Origin: Candidatus Hydrogenedentota bacterium
Lineage (GTDB): Bacteria > Hydrogenedentota > Hydrogenedentia > Hydrogenedentales > CAITNO01
Direction of reading: 5' to 3'
DNA length: 14,281 nucleotides
Assembly: GCA_011046175.1 (NCBI GenBank)
Contig: DSBB01000033.1
Span: forward strand, 1-14,281
Shown: positions 1-6,417 of the stretch, one piece after another
Layout: each line of letters opens with the position of its first letter
How positions within the stretch are numbered: position 1 is the stretch's first letter
Translations under genes and position numbers: made by a program
The notes under the pieces: generated by a model
Databases searched by the model: none
What the model saw: the letters and a program-made list of their open reading frames with translations, nothing else
What the model was told of the DNA's origin: nothing

Positions 1-258
1 CCCAACACCTTGCGCGAAACAGGCCGCGGCGACTTGTTTTCCAAAATGGGCAAAGGCTCCTCAATCCGATCGGACGCCTGTTCCGCCATGTTGGGGTACA
101 GTTACTTGCGGTGACAGTGCCGGCGCGTCCTTTTTTGCCGGGCGCAAACGCCGTTTGATTTGAAAACGCCCCCCCGCCTGCGCCATGCTATTAAGCCGCA
201 CGGAGAATTGCGTTCTAACCATGTAATACGTAACCAAACGAGAGGAGGATATTTCATT
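1..258. other. Leader region before the transporter gene, content unresolved
   Basis: No gene can be assigned. All three plus-strand frames are open from the window edge for some distance (stops near 112, 151 and 160), so the tail of an upstream plus-strand gene may be present, but no frame gives a recognisable protein. No clear hairpin with a T-tract was seen. The last part (241-249) holds the strong Shine-Dalgarno AGAGGAGGA of the following gene. I did not find a convincing -35/-10 pair. Confidence 0.3.
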
Positions 259-2004
259 ATGGCTTCCCAGGAGAATCAGGAGCAAAACATTTCCCAAAAC
301 GCGCGCATCGAGCAGGACCGTCAAATTATCCTTGCCGCGAAGGCCAAAGGCCGCCTGCCGCTGTTGGGCGCTTTTGTGCGGTTTTCCGGGCCAGGATGGC
401 TGCAAAGCGCGATTACATTGGGCGGCGGATCGCTGTCAGGCAGCCTGTACCTCGGCGTGCTCGGCGGATTTATGTTTATGTGGCTGCAACCGCTGGCCAT
501 GATTGCGGGCATTATCATGCTCAGCGCCATTGCCTATGTGACGCTTTCCACCGGCAAGCGCCCGCTGCGCGCCATAAACGAACACATTAACCCGGTGTTG
601 GGCTGGGGCTGGTTGTTTGCCTCGATGATGGCAAATCTCGTATGGTCGCTGCCGCAATTCGCATTGGCTACCGCGGCGCTGCGGCAGAACCTGCTGCCAG
701 GCCTGTTCGGGGAACAGGCCATGCCCCAATTCTGGGGACAACTCTGCGTCAGCATTATCGTGCTGGCCGTGGCTATGACTGCCGCCATGTTATATACCAC
801 GGGCGGACGCGGCATGTTGATTTTCGAGATTGTCGTGAAATGTCTGGTCGGCACAACCGTTGTCTGTTTCATGGGTGTTGTCATACGCCTGACAGTATTG
901 GGGCAGTTGCCTTGGGATAATATCGCGCGGGGGTTCATCCCTAATCTGCGTTTGCTGTCCGCGCCGACAGAAGACCTGATGCCTCTCATTAACCAGGTGG
1001 CGGGTGAATACCGCCAGTTCTGGATTGACCTGATTGTCTATGAACAGCGCAGCGTCATGATCAGCGCGGCGGCCACAGCCGTCGGCATTAACATGACCTT
1101 CCTGTTTCCCTATTCCATGTTGCGCAAGGGCTGGGACCGCGATTTTCGCGGCCTTGCCATTTTCGACTTGTCCACCGGCTTGTTCTTTCCCTTCCTGTTG
1201 GCCACCAGCTGCGTCGTCATCGCGTCCGCGTCCCAATTTCATGCGCAGCCCGGCGCGGGATTGTTAAACGAGGTTGATCCGGTTACCCAGGAAGCCATTG
1301 TGCCCGCAAAAAATTTGGTCGCCGGTTATAACGGCCTGTTACGCAATCGCCTCGCCCGCGAAATCGGCGCGGAAGCCGTCGCGGAACTCGAGTCGGCGGG
1401 CGCATTGGAGGCGCGGCTGGCGCAGATATCCGAGGCGGACCATGTTATGGCGGCCACTCTTGCCCGACGCGACGCATTTAACCTGTCCGACGCGCTCACC
1501 CCGCTGGTGGGACGCCGGTTCTCGCATTATGTCTTCGGTCTCGGCGTACTCGGCATGGCCATGGGCGCCGCCACCATGCTGATGCTGATTAACGGGTTGT
1601 GCTTCTGCGAACTCCTGAACAAACCCGCCCGCGGCTGGCCGCAGCGCGCCGGTTCGCTCATGGTGTGCGTGGGCATACTCGGCCCCTTCTTCTGGAGCGG
1701 CGCGCAGATGTGGCTCGCCATACCAACCTCCGTGTTCGCCATGACGCTGCTGCCCTTCGCCTACGTCAGCTTCTTTGCGCTTATGAACCAGAAAACGCTG
1801 CTCGGAAACGAAATGCCCACCGGCATGCGCCGCGTATGGTGGAACACGCTGATGGCTATTTCGGCGGGTCTGGCCGCTTTCGCCAGTTTCTACTCGCTCT
1901 GGTCGCGCATCGGCTGGTACGGCGTTGCGCTCATCGTCATTGTGCTGTCGCTTATGGCAATGGTGCATCTGTACCGCAAAACCCAACAGCAGGCCGCCGC
2001 ATAA
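259..2004 (+). CDS. Nramp (SLC11)-related membrane transporter, divergent, with a large inserted loop
   Basis: A 581-residue multi-pass inner-membrane protein. I chose the ATG at 259 because AGAGGAGGA lies about 9 bases upstream; an in-frame extension to 160 has no such site. The first helix starts with G44-P-G-W47, and the layout of helices resembles Nramp transporters, which move divalent metals with protons. Where Nramp proteins carry the metal-binding DPGN of helix 1 there is a G55-G-G-S58 stretch. No MPH motif of helix 6 is visible; the corresponding region reads N278-M-T-F-L-F-P-Y285. Between the helix ending near 325 and the one starting near 422 there is a hydrophilic, Ala/Glu/Leu-rich, partly coiled-coil-like insert of about 95 residues. 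Substrate is therefore open; canonical Mn/Fe transport should not be assumed. It appears monocistronic, as the next genes lie on the other strand. Family assignment rests on overall pattern, not on signature residues. Confidence 0.7.
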   Translation: MASQENQEQNISQNARIEQDRQIILAAKAKGRLPLLGAFVRFSGPGWLQSAITLGGGSLSGSLYLGVLGGFMFMWLQPLAMIAGIIMLSAIAYVTLSTGKRPLRAINEHINPVLGWGWLFASMMANLVWSLPQFALATAALRQNLLPGLFGEQAMPQFWGQLCVSIIVLAVAMTAAMLYTTGGRGMLIFEIVVKCLVGTTVVCFMGVVIRLTVLGQLPWDNIARGFIPNLRLLSAPTEDLMPLINQVAGEYRQFWIDLIVYEQRSVMISAAATAVGINMTFLFPYSMLRKGWDRDFRGLAIFDLSTGLFFPFLLATSCVVIASASQFHAQPGAGLLNEVDPVTQEAIVPAKNLVAGYNGLLRNRLAREIGAEAVAELESAGALEARLAQISEADHVMAATLARRDAFNLSDALTPLVGRRFSHYVFGLGVLGMAMGAATMLMLINGLCFCELLNKPARGWPQRAGSLMVCVGILGPFFWSGAQMWLAIPTSVFAMTLLPFAYVSFFALMNQKTLLGNEMPTGMRRVWWNTLMAISAGLAAFASFYSLWSRIGWYGVALIVIVLSLMAMVHLYRKTQQQAAA

Positions 2005-2028
2005 CACGATTGCAGTAAAACATTTTTT

Positions 2029-2058
2029 CGGGCCGACGGTCATAACGCCGCTGGCCCG
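2029..2058. repeat. Inverted repeat (hairpin) 25 bases after the transporter stop
   Basis: CGGGCC at 2029-2034 pairs with GGCCCG at 2053-2058, and CGG 2037-2039 with CCG 2048-2050, leaving a loop of about 8 bases. The T-run (2023-2028) lies before the hairpin on the plus strand rather than after it, so this is not a classical intrinsic terminator in either direction. It may still protect the 3' end of the transporter mRNA. Seen directly; role inferred. Confidence 0.35.
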
Positions 2059-2161
2059 GTTCATCATTGGGCGCCACATAGTGTAGTGGAGTGGAGAGAA
2101 AGTACCGTCAGGGGATTTATGGTTTCCGGTAAGACTTTGAGGACGGGAACATTTCCCATAC

Positions 2162-2361
2162 TTACGCAACCAAAACGTTTTGTGTGCCGACAAACTTGCC
2201 TTCCAGCTGCGGTTCTCCGTCTTTGAGCAACATGGTTGCCGGTTCGCACAGGTTATCCGTGGACCCTTCAAGGGTGATTCGGCTTGGTGTGTTTGGCAGT
2301 CGAAGCCGCAATTTACCAGATTATCGTTCCCCCAGACCCTGATTGCGCCCCCCGACAGCAT
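2162..2361 (-). pseudogene. Probable decayed C-terminal gene fragment of unknown function
   Basis: The stretch of about 370 bases between the transporter and the DUF2442 gene holds no intact gene. On the minus strand one frame is open for 52 codons up to a TAA at 2164-2162. It encodes a protein-like segment (containing LRLRLPNTPSRITLEGSTDN and ending GTQNVLVA). Just upstream a second frame (2361 to about 2314) gives a coding-like stretch, GGAIRVWGNDNLV. Adding one A to the short A-run at 2314-2312 joins both frames into one continuous reading. This is what a single-base deletion in a dying gene would leave. The 5' part is missing and the fragment abuts the end of the DUF2442 gene at 2372. I do not recognise the family. 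It could also be a chance open frame. Confidence 0.3.
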
Positions 2362-2371
2362 ATTCTCTTGC

Positions 2372-2647
2372 CTATGCCTGCCATTTCTGCATTATGCCGT
2401 CATCATGCGCCTTTTCCGCAGCCTGGATATCAAAGATAATGGTGTCCGAACTGAAGTCCTGCTCATGAGGCCAGGATATTCCATAACGCTCAACCCGCAC
2501 CCTCTTGAAATAAGTCGGATCTTTCAACTCCTGAAATACAGAGCCGCCAAGGTAAGGCTTGACATCAAATATGCCTGTAAGGCCGCTTGCCGTGGTTACT
2601 TTGACCCGGTAATTATCAAGAGGTTTTGCCTCGACTATTCTTTCCAT
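2372..2647 (-). CDS. DUF2442 domain protein, partner of the DUF4160 gene
   Basis: A small soluble protein of 91 residues from the ATG at 2647. GAGGA lies 8 bases upstream and overlaps the stop region of the preceding gene. A TTG at 2662 in the same frame would give 96 residues and a TTGA overlap with the upstream stop; I think the ATG is more likely. Features typical of DUF2442 are the strand-rich start (a pattern like NYRVKVTTASGLTGIFDVKPYL) followed by a segment on phenylalanine and lysine ('F..LKDPTYFKRVRVE') and the ending YGISWPHEQDFSSDTIIFD. The family's biochemical role is unknown. It is very often found next to DUF4160, as here, in compact pairs that resemble toxin-antitoxin modules in size and spread. 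Base composition is more AT-rich than the flanking genes, suggesting acquisition by transfer. Family call is firm, function open. Confidence 0.85.
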   Translation of the reverse strand: MERIVEAKPLDNYRVKVTTASGLTGIFDVKPYLGGSVFQELKDPTYFKRVRVERYGISWPHEQDFSSDTIIFDIQAAEKAHDDGIMQKWQA

Positions 2648-2658
2648 CCACACTATCC

Positions 2659-2928
2659 TCAACGCAATGGATCAATCTTGAATACCGGCTCGCCTGTCAC
2701 AGCAAGCTTCCAATCCGCCATTAACTCATCCCGGTGAATTTCAATCCATGCCTGTACCAATTTCATTTTGGCTGCCGGTAAAGAACCGGCAAGAATAGTG
2801 CCGTCTTCAATGGCTATTGTGGCAGTATCTTCCGCATATTCGGCGTGAATGTGCGGCGCCACATGTTTCTTGTTGTCGTGAAAATACATTTTGATAAGAA
2901 TGCCGTAAAACATGGCTATTGTGGGCAT
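2659..2928 (-). CDS. DUF4160 domain protein, first gene of a two-gene cassette
   Basis: An 89-residue soluble protein. The ATG at 2928 is preceded by TGAGGA with about 7 bases of spacing. The family hallmark is visible: an early 'IKMYFHD' strand, then the basic/histidine segment with APHIHA (residues about 24-29), then an acidic strand (ATIAIEDG) and a helix with KLVQAWIEIHRDEL. The C-terminal part after 'ADWKLA' is usual for the family. The TGA stop overlaps the possible TTG start of the DUF2442 gene, so the pair should be one transcript. The histidine motif suggests nucleic-acid or metal contact, but no activity has been shown that I can name. Related pairs are scattered in accessory parts of bacterial genomes, and the cassette here sits between a gene remnant and an AT-rich gap. 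Confidence 0.85.
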   Translation of the reverse strand: MPTIAMFYGILIKMYFHDNKKHVAPHIHAEYAEDTATIAIEDGTILAGSLPAAKMKLVQAWIEIHRDELMADWKLAVTGEPVFKIDPLR

Positions 2929-3212
2929 TGTTTGTCCTCACTGGCGGATGATAAATAAATCATGTATTGGTGAAGATAATCTACACAACAGTAACAGAAT
3001 ATATCAAATTTCAATCTGCTATTGTGAAAATTTATGCGACAGACATCAAACGACTCTCTGCCGATGTGTTCACAAGTTTGATCTTTTATATCACCGCGCC
3101 GTCGTGTTAAAACCGTTCATCCGGGGCGATACATCATCTGCTGTAATGCCTGGAACACGCCGCATAAGCATGTATTTCGTCAGCCGCGCTTTCGCGCCGC
3201 CGATGGCGATAC
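2929..3212. other. Divergent intergenic region, AT-rich in its first half
   Basis: About 320 bases separate the DUF4160 gene (minus) from the GH1-like gene (plus). Bases 2935 to about 3100 are clearly AT-richer than the coding DNA around them; after 3100 composition returns to that of the neighbours. A plus-strand open frame crosses the region (2912-3232) but has no ribosome site and an unconvincing composition. Beyond the two candidate promoters I see no hairpin terminator, attachment site or repeat. Confidence 0.5.
2978..3007 (-). promoter_or_regulatory. Possible sigma70-like promoter for the DUF4160-DUF2442 pair
   Basis: Read on the minus strand, TTGATA (3007-3002) and TAGATT (2983-2978) are 18 bases apart in an AT-rich stretch. 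A start near 2970 would leave about 42 bases of leader before the DUF4160 ATG. Both boxes deviate from consensus, so this is a weak call. Confidence 0.3.
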
Positions 3213-3221
3213 TGCTATACT
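3213..3221 (+). promoter_or_regulatory. Extended -10 promoter of the peptidoglycan-recycling run
   Basis: TGCTATACT fits the extended -10 form TG-n-TATAxT. No good -35 box is seen at 16-18 bases upstream, which extended -10 promoters tolerate. A start near 3228 would place AAAGGAG (3231-3237) almost at the 5' end of the mRNA, about 13 bases before the ATG at 3251. As the following genes are closely packed, this may drive the genes to 9158 or beyond. Confidence 0.4.
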
Positions 3222-3250
3222 ATCCCGCGTAAAGGAGACCTCATTGTTTC

Positions 3251-4519
3251 ATGCAACTGCCGGAGACATTTTTATACGGCGCGACGATAGGCGCGCATCA
3301 GGTGGAGGGCGCCGACTTCGAGAGCGACTGGTGGCGATGGGAGCAGCGTCCCTTGCGCATCCGCGACGGGGAGACCTCGGAGCGGGGCGCGGGTCATTTG
3401 ACGCGGTATGAGGACGATTTGAAATTAGCCCGGAAACTGGGGCACAATGCCGTGTGCATCAGCGTCTCATGGCCGCGTATTCAGCCTGCCGCCGACCGGT
3501 TTGACAGGAACGCGCTCGATCATTACCAACGCGTATTTTCTTCTGCGGCTTCATGCGGGTTGACGCCGTTGTGCATATTACATCACATCACCCAACCCGT
3601 CTGGTTCAGCGAGCGGGGCGGCTGGCACGGGGCGGACGCGGCGACGCTTTTCCAGGACTATGCGCGGCAGGTTGCGGCCACGCTGGGCGGGTTGTGCCGC
3701 TGGTGGCTGCCGGTGTATGAGCCCGAATTCTGGCTGACGCGCGTCTATCGTGAGCGGCGCTGGCCGGGCTGGGAGGGGGGCGGTTACCGCGCGGCATTGC
3801 GGCAACTTGCCGCGGCGCAACGGCTCACAGCGGCGGCCATCCGCGAAGCCTGTCCCGAGGCGCTGGTGGGCGTGTCGGTGCGCGGCGCGGTGGTGGAGCC
3901 CATGGACCCGCACAGCCCGTGGGACGCGCGGGCGGCGCAGCGTGAACAACATCGGATCAACATGCGTTTTATTGAGGCCGCGATGGACGCTTCGGACGCT
4001 GGGGAAGGCTTCATGGACTTTATCGGTTTGAGTTTCTACGGCGCAATGCGCGTCCGCTTCGCGCCGCTGCATATTCGCGGCGGGTTTGCCCTGCCGGTGG
4101 ATGAACGAGGCCATGACGTCGAGGCGGACCATACGCATGAAAACGCCGAGGGCATCGAGGAACTGCTGTCCACCTTCGCGCAGCTGCGCAAACCCATTCT
4201 GTTGACGGGCGTCGGCATGGCCACGGAAGATGACAACGCGCGCTGTCTGTTCTTGCGCCGTCACATTGAAACGCTGCTTCGCAGCATGCAGTCCGGCGGA
4301 GACGGTCTCGATGTGCGCGCTTTCTTCTGCGCCTCCCTCCTAGACGGTTTTGAATGGCGCCACGGTTACACGCGCCGGTATGGGTTGGTGCATGTGAAAC
4401 ATCCGGGGCTGGAACGCACGCCGAATCCGAGCGCGTGGTTCTTCAAGGATATTGCGGAGCACGGCTGCATTCGCGAAGGCGCGGAAAAACAATTTTGCAG
4501 AAAAGAAGGCGACAGTTAA
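3251..4519 (+). CDS. Glycoside hydrolase family 1-like protein lacking the catalytic nucleophile
   Basis: 422 residues, near the usual GH1 length, with no signal peptide, so cytoplasmic. GH1 landmarks are in order: FLYGATIGAHQVEGA (Q17 is the sugar-contacting Gln), L-H-H112-I-T-Q-P in place of the YHWDLP motif, the acid/base region V-Y-E157-P in place of NEP, DFIGLSFYG in place of the INYY region, and LLDGFE368-W369..GY..RYGLVHV near the end. The nucleophile motif TENG reads T319-G320-V-G322, so the nucleophilic Glu is Gly. The Asn before the acid/base is Tyr, and the Trp before the SLLD segment is Ala. The general acid/base Glu and several subsite residues remain. It starts a compact run with the kinase-MurQ fusion (TAATG overlap). 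It could be a non-hydrolytic sugar-binding protein or an enzyme using another mechanism; its context suggests a muropeptide or GlcNAc-containing substrate. The start has a rather long Shine-Dalgarno spacing, but no other in-frame start fits. Confidence 0.85.
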   Translation: MQLPETFLYGATIGAHQVEGADFESDWWRWEQRPLRIRDGETSERGAGHLTRYEDDLKLARKLGHNAVCISVSWPRIQPAADRFDRNALDHYQRVFSSAASCGLTPLCILHHITQPVWFSERGGWHGADAATLFQDYARQVAATLGGLCRWWLPVYEPEFWLTRVYRERRWPGWEGGGYRAALRQLAAAQRLTAAAIREACPEALVGVSVRGAVVEPMDPHSPWDARAAQREQHRINMRFIEAAMDASDAGEGFMDFIGLSFYGAMRVRFAPLHIRGGFALPVDERGHDVEADHTHENAEGIEELLSTFAQLRKPILLTGVGMATEDDNARCLFLRRHIETLLRSMQSGGDGLDVRAFFCASLLDGFEWRHGYTRRYGLVHVKHPGLERTPNPSAWFFKDIAEHGCIREGAEKQFCRKEGDS

Positions 4520-6342
4520 TGAGTTACGTGATTGCATTGGAAGGCGGCGCAACCCACACCCGCGCAGGATTATACGATGAGGACGGCGCATTGGCAAGGG
4601 AAGCATCGGGCGGTCCCGCGAATCCCATCGCCTATGGCGTTTACGCCTGCGCGCGAAACGTACAAAAACTCATGCGCGAACTGCTGGGAGACATATCCCC
4701 GGCGGAAACATCGGTGTATGCAGCGTTTGCGGGCGCGGCGGATGCGTCTGTGCAGCGGGACATGGCAAAGGCCATCGGTACGCGGCTGCGATTGAGGCGC
4801 GTGCTGGTCACCTCCGACCTGCACGCCATGCTCCACGCCAACGCGGGCGCGGGGTCCGGCATTTTGGTGATTGCGGGCACGGGCGCGGCGGTGCTTGGCC
4901 GCGACGCGGACGGATGTTTGTTGCGTGCGGGCGGCTGGGGAACCTTGCTCGGTGATGAAGGCAGCGGCTACGCCATTGCGGCGGCGGCGTTGCGCGCCTG
5001 CGCGCGCGCGGTGGACTGCGTCGCCTTGAATACTTCGCTGGTGGAGCGGCTCACCAAAGCGGCGGGACTGAACGCTTTTGATGAATTCGTCTCATGGTCG
5101 GCGCGGGCGGGCAAGAAAGACATTGCCGCGCTGACGCCTGCTGTCGTTGCCGCGGCGGAAGAAGGCGATATTGTCGCCCGTTCCTGCATTGATGAAGAAG
5201 CCTATCGCCTTGCTGCGTTGGCGCTGGTGGTTCAAGAGCGGCTGGACCTCGAAACCGATGGGCGCTTGTTTGAGTACGGCGCGTTGCTGGACGCTTGCGA
5301 TTTCTTCAGAAACGCATTTCGTGCCGCCACCGCAAATTATGGCGAAATGCAGCACCTGCCGTGCAAGTTACGCGGCCACCGGGCGGTGTTCGAGTTGACA
5401 TCGCTGGAACGTCCTCCGAAATGGACGCAGGTCTGGCGCAACACAGACGCCAATGCCGGTGCGGCGCTTCCCGCAACCGAGCAATCCGCCGACGCCGTAT
5501 ATATTGATGAACTTTCTCCGCATGAGCTTGCGGCGGCCATGAATCGCGGCGACTGCGACGTGGCGCCTGCGGTGGGAGAGGTTTTGGACGGCATTGCCGA
5601 AGCGATAGACTGCGCCGCTCGCTGTTTACGCGCGGGCGGACGCATCATTTATGTGGGCGCGGGCACCAGCGGACGCTTGGGTGTGCTCGACGCTTCGGAG
5701 TGTCCGCCAACCTTTGGCGTGCCGCCGGAGCGGGTTGTAGGGTTGATGGCGGGCGGCGACCGCGCCCTGCGCGAGAGCGTCGAGGGCGCGGAAGACAGCG
5801 CCGAACAGGGCGCGTCGGACCTGGCGGCGCTTAATGTGACTGAAAACGATTTCGTGGGGGGCATCGCCGCGTCCGGCGGTACGCCTTATGTGTTGGGCGC
5901 GTTGCAGACCGCGCGCGCCGCCGGCGCGACGACTGTGCTTATCACAAGCAACCCGTCGGCGAACGCGGTTGTTGACATTCTGATCGTCCCGGATACCGGT
6001 CCCGAATTGCTCCCGGGTTCCACCCGGTTGAAAGCGGGCACGGCGGCGAAGATGATTCTGAACATGATCAGCACCGGCGCCATGGCACAGGCCGGATACG
6101 TTTACAAAGGGCGTATGGTCGGCATGACGCCGGTAAATGAGAAACTCCTCGCCCGTGCCCGACGCATTGTCGCCGAGATCGCGGATATTGAAGATTCACA
6201 GGCGGCGGCGCTGCTTGATGCGTCCGGCCATCACATTGCCACGGCAATCCTGATGGCGGAACACGGCACGGACAAAGTAGAAGCAACAGCGTTGTTGCGC
6301 AAACACGAAGGGCGCCTCCGGGATGCGTTGGAGTCAGATTGA
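4519..6342 (+). CDS. murQ: Fusion of N-acetylglucosamine/MurNAc kinase (BadF/BadG type) and MurNAc-6-phosphate etherase
   Basis: 607 residues, cytoplasmic; the ATG at 4519 overlaps the preceding stop by one base (TAATG). Residues 1 to about 285 are an ASKHA-fold kinase of the NagK/MurK group: phosphate loop E8-G-G-A-T-H-T, catalytic-type Asp in T98-S-D100, IAGTGAAVLG (about 115-124), and GGWG...GDEGSGY (138-151). The usual last kinase motif (GGALLLA-like) is not seen, and a linker of about 35 residues follows. Residues 320-607 are a complete MurQ with a SIS fold: TEQ start, GAGTSGRLGVLDASE with E394, EGAE with E425 (31 apart, as the two catalytic Glu of E. coli MurQ), GIAASGGTPYVLGAL, and the long GSTRLKAGTAAKM-type stretch. 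MurQ cleaves the lactyl ether of MurNAc-6-phosphate to GlcNAc-6-phosphate and D-lactate. The kinase would supply GlcNAc-6-phosphate, and MurNAc-6-phosphate if it accepts MurNAc. The gene symbol covers only the C-terminal half. Confidence 0.92.
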   Translation: MSYVIALEGGATHTRAGLYDEDGALAREASGGPANPIAYGVYACARNVQKLMRELLGDISPAETSVYAAFAGAADASVQRDMAKAIGTRLRLRRVLVTSDLHAMLHANAGAGSGILVIAGTGAAVLGRDADGCLLRAGGWGTLLGDEGSGYAIAAAALRACARAVDCVALNTSLVERLTKAAGLNAFDEFVSWSARAGKKDIAALTPAVVAAAEEGDIVARSCIDEEAYRLAALALVVQERLDLETDGRLFEYGALLDACDFFRNAFRAATANYGEMQHLPCKLRGHRAVFELTSLERPPKWTQVWRNTDANAGAALPATEQSADAVYIDELSPHELAAAMNRGDCDVAPAVGEVLDGIAEAIDCAARCLRAGGRIIYVGAGTSGRLGVLDASECPPTFGVPPERVVGLMAGGDRALRESVEGAEDSAEQGASDLAALNVTENDFVGGIAASGGTPYVLGALQTARAAGATTVLITSNPSANAVVDILIVPDTGPELLPGSTRLKAGTAAKMILNMISTGAMAQAGYVYKGRMVGMTPVNEKLLARARRIVAEIADIEDSQAAALLDASGHHIATAILMAEHGTDKVEATALLRKHEGRLRDALESD

Positions 6343-6383
6343 TCCCACTGATCAGACTGATCTGGCTGATTCGTCTGATCTTT
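6339..6383. repeat. Five-unit degenerate 9-bp tandem repeat (YTGATYnnn)
   Basis: Units begin at 6339, 6348, 6357, 6366 and 6375, each starting with TTGATC, CTGATC or CTGATT followed by three variable bases (the last unit by TTT). The array begins inside the last codons of the kinase-MurQ gene and fills the first half of the 75-base gap before the SpoIID-like gene. The exact 9-base register makes simple chance less likely. The TGATCA core is self-complementary. Function unknown. Confidence 0.6.
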
Positions 6384-6417
6384 TATGAACAAGAGAACTT
6401 CATAGAGAAAGGCTTGC

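Noticed and set aside
1..162. Tail of an upstream gene
   Set aside because: All three plus-strand frames are open at the window edge and none shows a recognisable pattern, so no frame can be chosen.
2029..2058. Hairpin as an intrinsic terminator of the transporter gene
   Set aside because: The T-run precedes the stem on the plus strand, and on the minus strand the stem is followed by A's, so neither direction has stem then U-tract.
1339..2361. 340-codon minus-strand open frame
   Set aside because: It lies mostly antisense to the transporter gene, is rich in His/Arg/Gly as expected for a shadow frame, and has no family pattern. Only its first part overlaps the possible gene remnant.
2180..2737. 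185-codon plus-strand open frame across the cassette
   Set aside because: It runs antisense to the DUF2442 and DUF4160 genes, which have matching families and good ribosome sites; this frame has neither.
2912..3232. 106-codon plus-strand open frame in the intergenic gap
   Set aside because: No Shine-Dalgarno, cysteine-rich low-complexity-like translation and overlap with both candidate promoters.
4354..4518. Longer N-terminus for the kinase-MurQ protein
   Set aside because: The extra 55 codons overlap the well-conserved C-terminal end of the GH1-like gene in another frame, and the kinase phosphate loop begins right after the ATG at 4519.
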